Shown here: piece by piece, positions 1 to 10,859 of the stretch | How positions within the stretch are numbered: the first letter of the stretch is position 1 | Layout of the letters: every line of letters begins with the position of its first letter | Origin: Zeimonas sp046347945 | GTDB lineage: Bacteria > Pseudomonadota > Gammaproteobacteria > Burkholderiales > Burkholderiaceae_E | Direction: 5' to 3' | DNA length: 64,000 bases | Assembly (NCBI GenBank): GCA_046347945.1 | Contig: JAXMFB010000017.1 | Location: 25,372 to 89,371, forward strand | The notes under the pieces: model-generated | The model's input: only the letters and a program-made list of their open reading frames with translations | What the model was told of the DNA's origin: nothing | Databases searched by the model: none | Position numbers and translations under genes: made by a program

Positions 1-293
1 GGAAGCGCACCACGGGCATCGCCGCATCGCTGGGCATGCTCGCCGGCTTCGGCATCACCTTCTACTACATGACCCTGACCCAGCCGTGGTTGCGCAACGT
101 CTTCTACGACATTCCGCGCACGGTGCCGGTCACGAACCTGTGGTGGGAGATCCAGCCGATTTCGGCCGGCCTGTTCGGCGTGCCGCTGGGCTTCATCGTG
201 ATCATCCTGGTCTCGCTGGTGACGCCGGCGCCCGACCGGAAGACGCAGGAGTTGGTCGAGAACGTGCGTTATCCCAGCTTGAAGGCGGCCTGA
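1..293 (+). CDS. Sodium:solute symporter, C-terminal end (partial)
   Basis: Only the last 96 codons are present; the gene begins before the window and the frame starts at base 3. The visible part has two hydrophobic segments (around GMLAGFGITFYYMTL and FGVPLGFIVIILVSLVT) and ends in a polar tail, TPAPDRKTQELVENVRYPSL. This matches my recollection of the C-terminus of the VC_2705/ActP-like branch of the sodium:solute symporter family, which imports acetate or other small carboxylates into the cytoplasm. The substrate cannot be told from the tail alone. An intrinsic terminator follows about 80 bases after the stop, so this is the last gene of its transcript. Confidence 0.72.
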   Translation, partial: KRTTGIAASLGMLAGFGITFYYMTLTQPWLRNVFYDIPRTVPVTNLWWEIQPISAGLFGVPLGFIVIILVSLVTPAPDRKTQELVENVRYPSLKAA

Positions 294-374
294 CCGGCTC
301 GCTCCCGGCAGGGGCGTGCGCGGGTGCATGCCCCGCGCCGGGTGGCCGCCGCGAGGTGGCCTCGGCAACGGCAG

Positions 375-402
375 GGGGCGATCGAGAGATCGCCCCTTTT
401 TT
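375..402 (+). terminator. Intrinsic terminator after symporter gene
   Basis: A 9-bp perfect stem GGGGCGATC/GATCGCCCC with a GAGA tetraloop is followed by six T residues (397-402). It separates the symporter gene from the tRNA-Ser promoter. Confidence 0.88.
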
Positions 403-448
403 CTTTGTTATCAGGATCTTGAGGGCCCGGCCCACGAGGCGGGTGCGG

Positions 449-454
449 TATACT
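449..454 (+). promoter_or_regulatory. -10 box of tRNA-Ser promoter
   Basis: TATACT lies 10 bases before the mature tRNA 5' end. No good -35 hexamer is found at 16-18 bp; the nearest TTGAGG (419-424) is 24 bp away. Confidence 0.5.
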
Positions 455-464
455 CCGCGCCCTC

Positions 465-555
465 GGAGGGATGGATGAGTGGTTTAAGTCGCACGCCTGG
501 AAAGCGTGTAGGGGTTAACAGCCCCTCGGGGGTTCGAATCCCCCTCCCTCCGCCA
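465..555 (+). tRNA. tRNA-Ser(GGA)
   Basis: A 91-nt class II tRNA. The acceptor stem is GGAGGGA (465-471) with TCCCTCC (545-551), G discriminator and encoded CCA. The anticodon stem-loop is CACGC-CTGGAAA-GCGTG with anticodon GGA at 499-501. A long variable arm (about AGGGGTTAACAGCCCCT) precedes a normal T arm with GTTCGAATC. It reads UCC and UCU codons. No copy of its 3' end is seen downstream, so there is no sign that it serves as an integration site here. Confidence 0.96.
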
Positions 556-695
556 GAACGCTGCGCCTGAGGCGCCGATCGCGGCGCGCCGATCGCGGCC
601 CGAAAGGCTCATCCCATGAGCCCGGCGGTGGCTATTCTGACAGCCTGGGGCGTCGATCAACGATCCCGCCTTGCGCAGCCAGGAGGCATCCAGCC

Positions 696-1370
696 GTGAC
701 CAGACAAGCCAGCGAGATGGTCTTCCTCGACGGGATCGCGGAGCATCTTCATGCGTGTCCGCTCGATCCGTGGCTCGAATCGACCGGCATCGACGTGCAG
801 ACGATGCACCGAATCGACTCAACCAACTGCTACCGGGGGTACATCGGGTTCTGGGAGGTCTTAGGAGACGAGCTCTTCCTGGTCGGCCTGTTCGACCCCG
901 ATGGACAGCCGCTCGACGCCAGGAAGGTCTTCGCGGGGCGCGAGCTGCCGATCCTTGCCGACTGGTTCACCGGACGCCTCGACGTCGACCGCGGCAATTT
1001 GCTCACGTACTGGCACGCCGGCTGGGGCGGGCAGACCGAGGAGCGCATCTGTCTCTGGGTCGACCGCGGAAGGGTGGTGCGCCGCCGCCGCTACGATCAC
1101 GCGAAGCGACTGAAGAAGTGGTTCCAGAACGAGTTCGGAGCTCCCGAAGGTTACCGGCGATGGTTGCGGGCCCGCGAAGCGTCGATGCCCGAGCCGCTCG
1201 GGGGCTTCACCGGGTCGGGTTTCGCGCTCGTGGGGGTCGACGACCCTGAACTGCTGGCCGGCGCATGGCCGGACGGACTGTCTCGCGAAGAGATGAACGA
1301 ACTGGTCGGGTACTACCTCGCGCACCTCGTTCGTCCAGGCAGGCCGGCCGCGCCGCCTGCGGCAGGGTGA
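696..1370 (+). CDS. Hypothetical protein, 224 aa, not recognised
   Basis: The GTG start at 696 has a strong ribosome site AGGAGG (681-686) nine bases upstream, unusual in this window where many genes lack one. The product looks soluble: no signal peptide or membrane segment. It is rich in Trp, Arg and acidic residues, with motifs such as YRGYIGFWEVLGDELFLVGLF near the N-terminus and a basic RGRVVRRRRYDHAKRLKKW stretch at mid-length. I do not recognise a family. It stands alone between tRNA-Ser and a convergent transporter gene, and such positions beside tRNA genes often hold acquired genes, but no mobility gene or repeat supports transfer. Function unknown. Confidence 0.72.
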   Translation: MTRQASEMVFLDGIAEHLHACPLDPWLESTGIDVQTMHRIDSTNCYRGYIGFWEVLGDELFLVGLFDPDGQPLDARKVFAGRELPILADWFTGRLDVDRGNLLTYWHAGWGGQTEERICLWVDRGRVVRRRRYDHAKRLKKWFQNEFGAPEGYRRWLRAREASMPEPLGGFTGSGFALVGVDDPELLAGAWPDGLSREEMNELVGYYLAHLVRPGRPAAPPAAG

Positions 1371-1445
1371 AACCCCGGGTCGAATTCCCCGGTGCAGGGG
1401 CCGTCGACGCAGGAGTCGCGCGGGCGTTTCCGGTTCCGGGGGGCA

Positions 1446-1823
1446 TCAGCCGCCCTGCCGCGCGATCAGCGTCACGCCGACGACGATCAGCGCGATGCCC
1501 AGCCAGCCGCCGGCGCCCATCGTCTCGCCCAGCCAGTAGCGCGCGATCAGCGCGTTGATGATGTAGCCGATCGACAGCATCGGATACGCCAGGGTGACCG
1601 GCACGCGGGTGAGTGCGGCAATCCACACGACGAGGCTCACGCCGTAGCACGCGAACCCGAGCAGGAACGGCCAGTCGCCGAGGATGCGCAACGCGACCGG
1701 CAGCGCCTGCGACAGCGAGAATTCGACCGGGCCGAGGCGGTTGGTGCCGTGCTTGAGCAGGGTCTGGGCCAGTGCGTTGAGCACGACGCCGGCCAGGACG
1801 AGCGCGAAACTGAGCGGGTTCAT
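1446..1823 (-). CDS. Small DMT/EamA-like membrane transporter, 125 aa
   Basis: A four-helix hydrophobic protein of 125 residues, the size of a small multidrug resistance or ArnE/ArnF-type half transporter. Its last helices, with YPMLSIGYIINALIARYWLGE and a GxxLIVVGVxLI-like end, resemble the drug/metabolite transporter superfamily. Such proteins work as dimers in the inner membrane; the substrate is unknown. The ATG at 1823 has no Shine-Dalgarno sequence, and TAAGAT lies 8 bases upstream on the same strand, so the mRNA may be leaderless. It diverges from kup across only 35 bases. Confidence 0.75.
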   Translation of the reverse strand: MNPLSFALVLAGVVLNALAQTLLKHGTNRLGPVEFSLSQALPVALRILGDWPFLLGFACYGVSLVVWIAALTRVPVTLAYPMLSIGYIINALIARYWLGETMGAGGWLGIALIVVGVTLIARQGG

Positions 1824-1831
1824 CGGCGCAC

Positions 1832-1837
1832 ATCTTA
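1832..1837 (-). promoter_or_regulatory. Putative -10 box of leaderless DMT transporter mRNA
   Basis: TAAGAT on the minus strand, eight bases before the ATG at 1823. Transcription would begin at or next to the start codon. Confidence 0.4.
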
Positions 1838-1842
1838 GCTGT

Positions 1843-1848
1843 TAAACT
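1843..1848 (+). promoter_or_regulatory. kup: Putative -10 box of kup
   Basis: TAAACT lies 10 bases before the kup ATG. With a start site about 7 bases on, the leader would be only a few bases long. A weak TTCATC lies 18 bp upstream. The element sits five bases from the divergent -10 box of the transporter gene. Confidence 0.38.
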
Positions 1849-1858
1849 CTGCCGCGCC

Positions 1859-3730
1859 ATGTCAGCGAGTTCCCGCTCAGGCCTGTCTGCCGTGACCCTC
1901 GCCGCCCTGGGCGTCGTCTATGGCGACATCGGCACCAGCCCGCTGTACGCGTTCAAGGAGGCCTTCAGCGGCACGCATGGCCTGCCCCTCACGCCGGCCA
2001 ACGTCTTTGCCGTGCTGTCGATGATCTTCTGGGCGGTGACGATCATCGTCTCGGTCAAGTACGTGTCGATCATGCTTCGCTTCGACAACCGGGGCGACGG
2101 GGGCGTGCTCGCGCTGCTTTCGTATTGCGCGCACCTGGTGCGCGAGCGCCCACGGCTGCTGTGGATCGTCACGATTCTCGGCGCGTTCGCGGTGTCGCTG
2201 TTCTACGGCGATGCGGTGATCACGCCGGCGATCTCGGTGCTGTCGGCCGTCGAGGGCATCGTCGTGCTCGCACCCGACCTGCACGTGCTGGTCCTGCCGA
2301 TCGCCATCGGCATCATCATCGGGCTGTTTCTGATCCAGCGACGTGGCACCGCGGCGGTCGGTGCCTTCTTCGGCCCGATCATGGTGGTCTGGTTCCTCGC
2401 GCTCGCCAGCTTCGGCCTGGCCAGCATCGTGCAGAACCCCGCGGTGCTGCAGGCGCTCGATCCGCGCTACGCGCTGAAGCTGATCGTCGAGCAGCCGGCG
2501 TTGGCCTTCCTCGCGGCGAGTGCGGTGTTCCTGTGCATGACCGGCGCCGAGGCGCTGTATGCCGACATGGGCCACTTCGGGCGCCGTCCGGTCCAGATCG
2601 CGTGGTTTGCGCTCGTGCTGCCTTCGCTGACGCTGAACTACTTCGGGCAGGGCGCGCTGGTGCTGCGCGATCCCGAGGCGGCCCGCAACCCGTTCTACCT
2701 GCTGGCGCCCGAGCCGCTGCTGCTGCCGCTGATCGTCCTGGCGACGCTGGCGACGGTGATCGCATCGCAGGCGACGATTTCGGGGGCGTTCTCGGCGACC
2801 CAGCAGGCGTCGCGGCTGAACTTCCTTCCCCGCCTGCGCGTGCTGCATACGTCCGAGGTCGCGCAGGGGCAGATCTACATCCCGGTGGTGAACTGGCTGC
2901 TGCTGGTGCTGGTGCTCGCGCTGGTGCTCGGCTTCCGCAGTTCCGGCGCGCTGGCTTCGGCCTACGGCATCGCCGTCGCGGGCGACCTGCTGATCACCAG
3001 CACGATGATGCTGATCGTGCTGCCGCTGGCCGGCGATGCGCGGCTGCGCATGCTCTGGCCGATGTTCCTGCTGTTTGCCGCGGTGGAACTCGCGTTCTTC
3101 GCCGCCAATGCCGCGAAGCTGCTGCACGGCGGCTGGTTCCCGATCGCGCTGGCGACCGTCGTGTTCACGGTGCTGACCACCTGGCGCCGCGGCATCGACA
3201 TCATGCGCGCCAGGAAGGACGTGGCGCCGAACGCGACACGCGACGGGCTGAGCCTCGACATCGCCGACGTGCCCCGCGTGCCGGGCGCCGCGGTGTTCTT
3301 CTCGTCGTCGCGCGGCGGCTGTCCCAGCGCGTTCCTGCACAACCTGAAGCACAACAAGATCGTCCACGAACAGACGGTGTTCCTGACCGTCGAATTCGAC
3401 GAGGCGCCGCGCGTGCCCGACGACGAGCGCATCGAGGTGATGCGCGGGTCGAACGGGATCGTGAAGATCATGTCGCACTTCGGCTATCGCGAAGAGCCCG
3501 ACGTCGACCTGGTGCTCCGGCTGGCGGCGCGAAAGGGCGTCGCCTGCACGATCGGCCAGACCTCGTTCTTCACCAGCAAGCCGACTCTCGTGTCGGTGAG
3601 CCGGCGCGGCCTGTTCGGATGGCGGCGATCGCTGTTCGGGTGGATGCTCCAGAACAGCACCAGCGTGGCGAACTACTTCAACCTGCCGCCCGATCGGGTG
3701 GTCGAGCTCGGCACGCAGGTCGCGATCTGA
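1859..3730 (+). CDS. kup: KUP-family potassium uptake protein
   Basis: A 623-residue K+ transporter, probably K+/H+ symport, matching E. coli Kup (622 aa) in length. The family signature GDIGTSPLYAFKE occurs near residues 21-33, followed by about 12 hydrophobic helices and a cytoplasmic C-terminal domain of about 170 residues (from FFSSSRGGCPSAF onward). DGGVLALLSY and GDAVITPAISVLSAVEG are further conserved KUP segments. The ATG at 1859 follows GCCGCGCC with no ribosome site. No partner genes adjoin it; the next gene is convergent. Confidence 0.96.
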   Translation: MSASSRSGLSAVTLAALGVVYGDIGTSPLYAFKEAFSGTHGLPLTPANVFAVLSMIFWAVTIIVSVKYVSIMLRFDNRGDGGVLALLSYCAHLVRERPRLLWIVTILGAFAVSLFYGDAVITPAISVLSAVEGIVVLAPDLHVLVLPIAIGIIIGLFLIQRRGTAAVGAFFGPIMVVWFLALASFGLASIVQNPAVLQALDPRYALKLIVEQPALAFLAASAVFLCMTGAEALYADMGHFGRRPVQIAWFALVLPSLTLNYFGQGALVLRDPEAARNPFYLLAPEPLLLPLIVLATLATVIASQATISGAFSATQQASRLNFLPRLRVLHTSEVAQGQIYIPVVNWLLLVLVLALVLGFRSSGALASAYGIAVAGDLLITSTMMLIVLPLAGDARLRMLWPMFLLFAAVELAFFAANAAKLLHGGWFPIALATVVFTVLTTWRRGIDIMRARKDVAPNATRDGLSLDIADVPRVPGAAVFFSSSRGGCPSAFLHNLKHNKIVHEQTVFLTVEFDEAPRVPDDERIEVMRGSNGIVKIMSHFGYREEPDVDLVLRLAARKGVACTIGQTSFFTSKPTLVSVSRRGLFGWRRSLFGWMLQNSTSVANYFNLPPDRVVELGTQVAI

Positions 3731-3796
3731 AGTGGCCGGCGCAGGCTCGGGTGCCGCACGCACGGATGCTGCCCGCGCAAACGCGTCGTTCGAACG

Positions 3797-4969
3797 CTAT
3801 TCGAGCGCCTGCGCGAGGTCGGCCAGCAGGTCCTCGGGCGCTTCGATGCCGCAGGCGAGCCGCACCAGGTTGGGCGCGATCCCGGCGGCCTTCATCTGCG
3901 GCTCGTCGAGCGTGCCGCCGAACATCGCCGCGGCGTGCACCGCCAGCGACTCGACGCCGCCGAGGCTGGCTGCCTGCGCGAACAGGCGCAGTCGCGACAC
4001 GAATCGTTGCGTGCGCGCGTAGTCGCCGCGTAGTCGCACCGACAGCACGCCACCGAAACCGCGCATCTGCACGCGGGCCAGCGCGTGCTGGGGGTGGCTC
4101 GGCAGCCCGGGGTAGTGGACCGCCTCGATCGCGGGATGGTTCTCGAGGAACCGCGCGACGGCCATCGCGCTGTCGTTGGCGCGGGCGACGCGCAGCGACA
4201 AGGTGCGCATGCCGCGCAGCAACAGCCATGCGTCGAAGGCGCCGAGCGTGCTGCCCAGCGCGATCGTGCTCTGCCAGATGCGGTCGACCAGTTCGCTGCG
4301 CGAGACCACGGCACCGGCGATCAGGTCGTGGTGCCCGCCGAGGTACTTGGTGGCGCTGTGCACGACGACGTCGATGCCGAGCGACAGAGGCTGGTGGTTC
4401 AGCGGCGTGGCGAACGTGTTGTCGGCTACGCTGATCGCGCCCGCGGCGCGCGCCGCGTCGGCGACCGCGCGCAGGTCGGTCAGCGCCAGGGTCGGGTTCG
4501 ACGGCGTCTCGACCATGACCAGCCGGGCGCCGCGGCCGATCGCGGCGACGAGCCCGCCGGTGTCGGCCTGGTCGAGCAGCTCGACGCGCACGCCGAAGCG
4601 CGGCAGCAACTCGGTGAACAGCTGCGTCGTGCCCATGTAGTGGCTGGTCTGCGCGACGGCGCGGTCGCCGGCGGCGAGCAGCCCGAGCAGCACCGCCGAG
4701 ATCGCCCCCATGCCGCTGGCGGCCATCAGCGCGGCCTCGCCGCCTTCGAGGCGCGCGATCATCCGCGCGACGCGCTCGTGCGTGGGATTGCCGTAGCGCG
4801 TGTAGAAGCGCGGATGGCGCGGGCGCGTCGCCATCTGCGCGAACTCGGCCGCGTCGCTTGCCGCGTGGGTGACCGACGGATGGATCGCCGGCGCGAGTGC
4901 GGAATCGCCGCCGTCCTCGCGATCCGCGTGGATCAGCAGCGTGTCCGGGCGGCGGGGCGGGGCGGTCAT
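3797..4969 (-). CDS. Cys/Met metabolism PLP-dependent enzyme (cystathionine gamma-synthase/beta-lyase-like)
   Basis: A 390-residue fold-type I PLP enzyme. Family marks are YGNPTHERVARMIARLEGGE (about 59-78), ASGMGAISAVLL, the ETPSNPTL segment, and SATKYLGGHHD with the cofactor lysine at about residue 208. Members interconvert cystathionine, cysteine, homocysteine and methionine, or cleave methionine or cystathionine; sequence alone does not settle which. The open frame runs farther upstream, but the ATG at 4969 gives the usual N-terminus and avoids overlap with the divergent MFS gene. It is monocistronic and convergent with kup. Confidence 0.88.
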   Translation of the reverse strand: MTAPPRRPDTLLIHADREDGGDSALAPAIHPSVTHAASDAAEFAQMATRPRHPRFYTRYGNPTHERVARMIARLEGGEAALMAASGMGAISAVLLGLLAAGDRAVAQTSHYMGTTQLFTELLPRFGVRVELLDQADTGGLVAAIGRGARLVMVETPSNPTLALTDLRAVADAARAAGAISVADNTFATPLNHQPLSLGIDVVVHSATKYLGGHHDLIAGAVVSRSELVDRIWQSTIALGSTLGAFDAWLLLRGMRTLSLRVARANDSAMAVARFLENHPAIEAVHYPGLPSHPQHALARVQMRGFGGVLSVRLRGDYARTQRFVSRLRLFAQAASLGGVESLAVHAAAMFGGTLDEPQMKAAGIAPNLVRLACGIEAPEDLLADLAQALE

Positions 4970-4997
4970 GGTTTCGGGGGCAGGCCGGGGCGGCAAG

Positions 4998-5003
4998 TAG
5001 AAT
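4998..5003 (+). promoter_or_regulatory. Putative -10 box of leaderless MFS gene
   Basis: TAGAAT ends 6 bases before the ATG at 5010, and no ribosome site is present. The -35 is poor (TTCGGG at 19 bp). Confidence 0.4.
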
Positions 5004-5009
5004 GACGCC

Positions 5010-6260
5010 ATGAACGCTGCAACGCTACGGCGATCGCCGAACCTCATTCTAGCCTGTGCAGTGGTCGTGCTCCTGTTGGCCATGGGCGTGCGCGCCACTT
5101 TCGGGCTCTTCATGCGGCCGATGGGCATGGCCCATGGCTGGAGCCGCGAGGTGTTCTCGATCGCCTTCGCGATCCAGAACATCGTCTGGGGACTCGCCGC
5201 TCCGATGCTCGGCGCGCTCGCCGATCGTCACGGATCGGGGCGCACGATCGTGCTGGGCGCGCTGTTCTATGTGCTGGGCCTGGTCGGAATGGCCTACGCG
5301 ACGACGCCAGCGATGCTCTACCTCACGAGCGGGCTGCTGGTGGGCATCGGGCAGGCCGGCACCACGTTCGGGGTCGTGCTGGGCGTGGTCGGTCGTGCGT
5401 TCGAACCCGCTCAGCGCAGCGCAGCGCTCGGCATGGCCAGCGCCGGAGGGTCGCTCGGGCAGTTCGTGATGATGCCCGTCGGCGGGGCGCTCATCGCCGC
5501 ATTCGACTGGCATGCATCGCTGTGGTGGATGGCGGGACTTGCCCTGATCGTGGTGCCGATGGCCGCGGTGCTCACCGGCAAGCCGGAACCTTCGGGCACG
5601 CACGGCGACGTGCGGCTCGGCTACGCGTTCCGCGAGGCGCTGCGCGACCGCTCGTTCCACCTGCTCTTCTGGAGCTTCTTCGTCTGCGGTTTCCACACCG
5701 CGTTCATCACGCTGCACCTGCCGTCGTTCGTGGTCGACCAGGGCTTGAACTTCGCCCACGGCGCGATGGCGGTCGCGACGATCGGGTTGTTCAACGTGAT
5801 GGGCTCGTGGGGCGCCGGCTGGCTCGGGGGTCGCCGCAGCAAACGGGCGCTGCTGGCCTGGCTCTACGCGCTGCGGGCCGGCAGCATCGCGATCTTGCTC
5901 GCCTTCCCGCTGACGCCGCTCACGCTGTATCTGTTCGCGGCGACGATGGGCCTGTTGTGGCTCGGCACGGTTCCGCTCACCAACGGCCTGGTCGGCCAGA
6001 TCTACGGCATGCGCTACGTCTCGACGCTGTTCGGGTTGACCTTCCTCGGGCACCAGGTGGGCAGCTTCGTCGGCGCCTGGCTCGGTGGCTGGGCCTACGA
6101 GCGCACCGGCTCGTACGACCTGATGTGGTGGCTCGGAATCGGCCTGGCGCTCGCGGCCGGTGCGATGGCCCGGCCGGTCGACGAGCGGCCGATCGGCCAG
6201 CGCGGCAGGCCCGCGGTCGTGGTGGCTGCGGGTGCCGCGTCGGTGCGAGGCGCGCGATGA
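5010..6260 (+). CDS. MFS transporter
   Basis: A 416-residue inner-membrane protein with about 12 hydrophobic helices in two halves joined by a polar loop (GKPEPSGTHGDVRLGY). The first-half loop GALADRHGSGRTIVLGA fits the major facilitator signature G-x-x-x-D/A-R-x-G-R/K. It resembles the monocarboxylate/oxalate-formate antiporter-like (MCT/OFA) group, with the RxxFGLFMRPMGxxxGWSRExF pattern near the N-terminus, so a small organic acid is a likely substrate, but this is inference. Its stop overlaps the start of a 50-residue membrane protein. Confidence 0.88.
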   Translation: MNAATLRRSPNLILACAVVVLLLAMGVRATFGLFMRPMGMAHGWSREVFSIAFAIQNIVWGLAAPMLGALADRHGSGRTIVLGALFYVLGLVGMAYATTPAMLYLTSGLLVGIGQAGTTFGVVLGVVGRAFEPAQRSAALGMASAGGSLGQFVMMPVGGALIAAFDWHASLWWMAGLALIVVPMAAVLTGKPEPSGTHGDVRLGYAFREALRDRSFHLLFWSFFVCGFHTAFITLHLPSFVVDQGLNFAHGAMAVATIGLFNVMGSWGAGWLGGRRSKRALLAWLYALRAGSIAILLAFPLTPLTLYLFAATMGLLWLGTVPLTNGLVGQIYGMRYVSTLFGLTFLGHQVGSFVGAWLGGWAYERTGSYDLMWWLGIGLALAAGAMARPVDERPIGQRGRPAVVVAAGAASVRGAR

Positions 6261-6409
6261 GCCTGGGCCTGCGCATCGCGCTCTACGTCGCGGGCGCCGC
6301 AGCGATCGGCTTCGCGATGACCTGGGCGTTCCTCGCCTACCTGAAGCCCGACATGGTGGTCGATTTCGCGACGCTGCTGCAGATGTGCGGCATTCCCGTG
6401 GCGCGCTGA
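6257..6409 (+). CDS. Small membrane protein, 50 aa
   Basis: The ATG overlaps the MFS stop codon (ATGA), which suggests translational coupling. The product has one long hydrophobic segment, LRIALYVAGAAAIGFAMTWAF, followed by a short polar tail ending CGIPVAR. It has no recognised family. It may be a small partner or stabiliser of the transporter, or simply an uncharacterised single-span protein. parE starts 24 bases later without a ribosome site. Confidence 0.6.
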   Translation: MSLGLRIALYVAGAAAIGFAMTWAFLAYLKPDMVVDFATLLQMCGIPVAR

Positions 6410-6433
6410 AGCAACGTTCTCCTCCCTCCAGCC

Positions 6434-8412
<1,979 letters not shown>

Positions 8413-8413
<1 letters not shown>

Positions 8414-10731
8414 TGGAGGAACTCGAACTGTTCCCGGCCGGTGGCGAGCCAGGGGAAGGCGCCGACGATTCGCTGACCTTGGCGCAGTACGCCGAGCGCG
8501 CCTACCTCGACTACGCGGTCTCGGTGGTCAAGGGGCGCGCGCTGCCCGACGTCTGCGACGGCCAGAAGCCGGTGCAGCGGCGCATCCTGTACGCGATGAG
8601 CGAGATGGGCCTCGGCCCGACGGCGAAGCCGGTGAAGTCGGCGCGCGTGGTCGGCGACGTGCTCGGCAAGTTCCACCCGCACGGCGACGTCGCGGCCTAC
8701 GACGCGCTGGTGCGCATGGCGCAGTCGTTCACGCTGCGCTATCCGCTGATCGACGGCCAGGGCAACTTCGGCTCGCGCGACGGCGACGGCGCCGCGGCGA
8801 TGCGCTATACCGAGGCGCGGCTGACGCCGTACGCGAGGCTGCTGCTCGACGAGCTCGACCAGGGCACCGTCGACTTCACCGCCAACTACGACGGCTCCAC
8901 CGAGGAACCCGTGCTGCTGCCGGCGCGGCTGCCGATGGTGCTGCTCAACGGTGCCTCGGGCATCGCGGTCGGCATGGCCACCGAGATCCCGCCGCACAAC
9001 CTGCGCGAGGTCGCCGCCGCGGCGGTCGCGCTGCTGAAGAACCCGAAGACCGACGTCGACGCGCTGCTGGCGCTGCTGCCGGGGCCCGACTTCCCGGGCG
9101 GCGGGCAGATCATCTCGTCGCCCGCCGACATCCGCGAGATCTACGCGTCCGGCCGCGGCTCGCTCAAGGTGCGTGCGCGGCACGTCGTCGAAGACCTGGC
9201 ACGCGGGCAGTGGCAGCTGGTGGTCACCGAGTTGCCGCACGGCGTGTCCGCGCAGAAGGTGCTCGAAGAGATCGAGGAGATCAGCAACCCGAAGCTGCGC
9301 CCGGGCAAGAAGTCGCTCACGCCCGAGCAGCTGCAGCTCAAGCAGGCGCTGCTCGCCGTGCTCGACACGGTGCGCGACGAGTCCGGCAAGGACGCGCCGG
9401 TGCGCCTGGTGTTCGAGCCGAAGACCTCGCGCATCGACCAGCACGAGCTGCTGCGCGTGCTGCGCGCGCACACCAGCCTCGAGGCCGGCGTCCCGATGAA
9501 CCTGGTGATGATCGGCGTCGACGGCCGGCCGCGTCAGAAGGGCCTGGCCGAGATCCTCGCCGAGTGGTGCGAGTTCCGCGTGCGCACGGTCACGCGCCGC
9601 ACCGGGCACCGGCTCGGCAAGGTCGGCGACCGGATCCACATCCTCGAGGGCCGGCAGCTCGTGCTGCTGAACATCGACGAAGTGATCCGCATCATCCGTG
9701 AATCCGACGAGCCGAAGGCGGGGCTCGTCGCCGCGTTCGGGCTCAGCGACCGGCAGGCCGATGACATTCTCGAGATCCGGCTGCGCCAGCTGGCGCGGCT
9801 CGAGGCGATCCGCATCGAGCAGGAGCTCGCCGAACTGCGCGCCGAGCGCGAGTCGCTCGAGGCGCTGCTCGCCAGCCCGGCAGCGATGCGCCGGCAGGTG
9901 GTGCGCGAGATCGAGGCCGACGCGAAGCAGTACGGCGACGCGCGGCGCACGCTGATCGAGGCAGCCGAGCGGACGACCGTCGAGCTCAGGGTCGCCGAAG
10001 AGCCGGTGACCGTCATCGTGTCCGGGAAGGGCTGGGTACGCGCGCGCCAGGGGCATGGCCACGATGCGGCGCAATTCGGCTACAAGGCCGGCGACGCCGC
10101 GTACGGCGTGTTCGAGGTGATGACCACCGACCAGCTGTTCGCGATCGCGACCAATGGCCGGGTCTACTCGGTACCGGTGTCGCAGCTGCCGTCGGCGCGC
10201 GGTGACGGGGCCCCGATCACCAGCTTCGTCGAGCTCGAGCCCGGATCGCGGATCGATCACGCGTTCGCTGCGCCGTCGGGCACCGGCGTGCTCCTGGCCA
10301 CGCGCCGCGGCAACGGCCTGCTGTGCCAGGCAGCCGACCTCGTCGGGCGCACCCGCCAGGGCAAGAGCTTCGTGACGGTCGAGGCGGGCGACGTGCCGCT
10401 GCGTCCGGCGTTGTTCGCGCCGGGGATGTCCCGCGTGCTCTGCGTGTCGGCCGAGGGGAAGGCGCTGGTGTTCGGGCTGGGCGACGTGAAGGTGCTGCGC
10501 AATGGCGGGCGCGGCGTGATCCTGATGGGGCTCGACTCCGAGGACGCGCTGCAGCAGGCCATCGTGTTCGGCGAGGCGGGCGTGCGCGTCCGGGGTGCCG
10601 GGCGCGGCGGCAAGGCAGTCGACCGGGTGTTCGGCGCGATGGCGCTGGAGGCGTGGGCCGGGGCGCGCGCGCGCAAGGGGCGCTTTCTCGAGCCGCGCGT
10701 GAAGGACGCGGTGCTGGAGTGCGCGAAATGA
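8413..10731 (+). CDS. parC: DNA topoisomerase IV subunit A
   Basis: 772 residues. The ATG overlaps the parE stop by one base (TGATG). The breakage-reunion domain has the catalytic tyrosine in AAMRYTEARL (Tyr132) and FHPHGDVAAYDAL at the quinolone-resistance region. A coiled-coil stretch rich in Glu and Arg (LRQLARLEAIRIEQELAEL) follows. The C-terminal beta-pinwheel repeats include KGWVRARQG, SVPVSQLPSARGDG and GGRGVILM. The short C-terminal domain and the context mark it as ParC rather than GyrA. At positions equivalent to E. coli Ser80 and Glu84 it carries Val93 and Asp97. Confidence 0.96.
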
Positions 10732-10846
10732 GCCTGCGCCCGGTGGCGTGCAGGGAGCGCGATCGGCACCAGGCCCGCCTCGCCGATTGAGGCCGGCGCC
10801 GCGGCCCGGCGGCCCGGCACGGGTTTCGCCGGACGAGGGGACGGTG

Positions 10847-10852
10847 TAGCCT
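10847..10852 (+). promoter_or_regulatory. Putative -10 box of MocR gene (leaderless)
   Basis: TAGCCT lies 7 bases before the ATG at 10860, with TTTCGC 17 bp upstream (10824-10829) as a weak -35. No ribosome site is present. The same TAGCCT hexamer precedes the gene at 15873. Confidence 0.38.
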
Positions 10853-10859
10853 GTGCCAC

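Noticed and set aside
465..1370. Genomic island inserted at tRNA-Ser
   Set aside because: No integrase, no repeat of the tRNA 3' end and no mobile element were found.
1877..3763. 628-codon frame antisense to kup
   Set aside because: Composition (Arg, Gln, His-rich) is typical of an antisense shadow; kup is certain.
10728..10790. 20-codon ATGA-coupled frame after parC
   Set aside because: Too short, no hydrophobic or conserved pattern; overlap alone is weak evidence.
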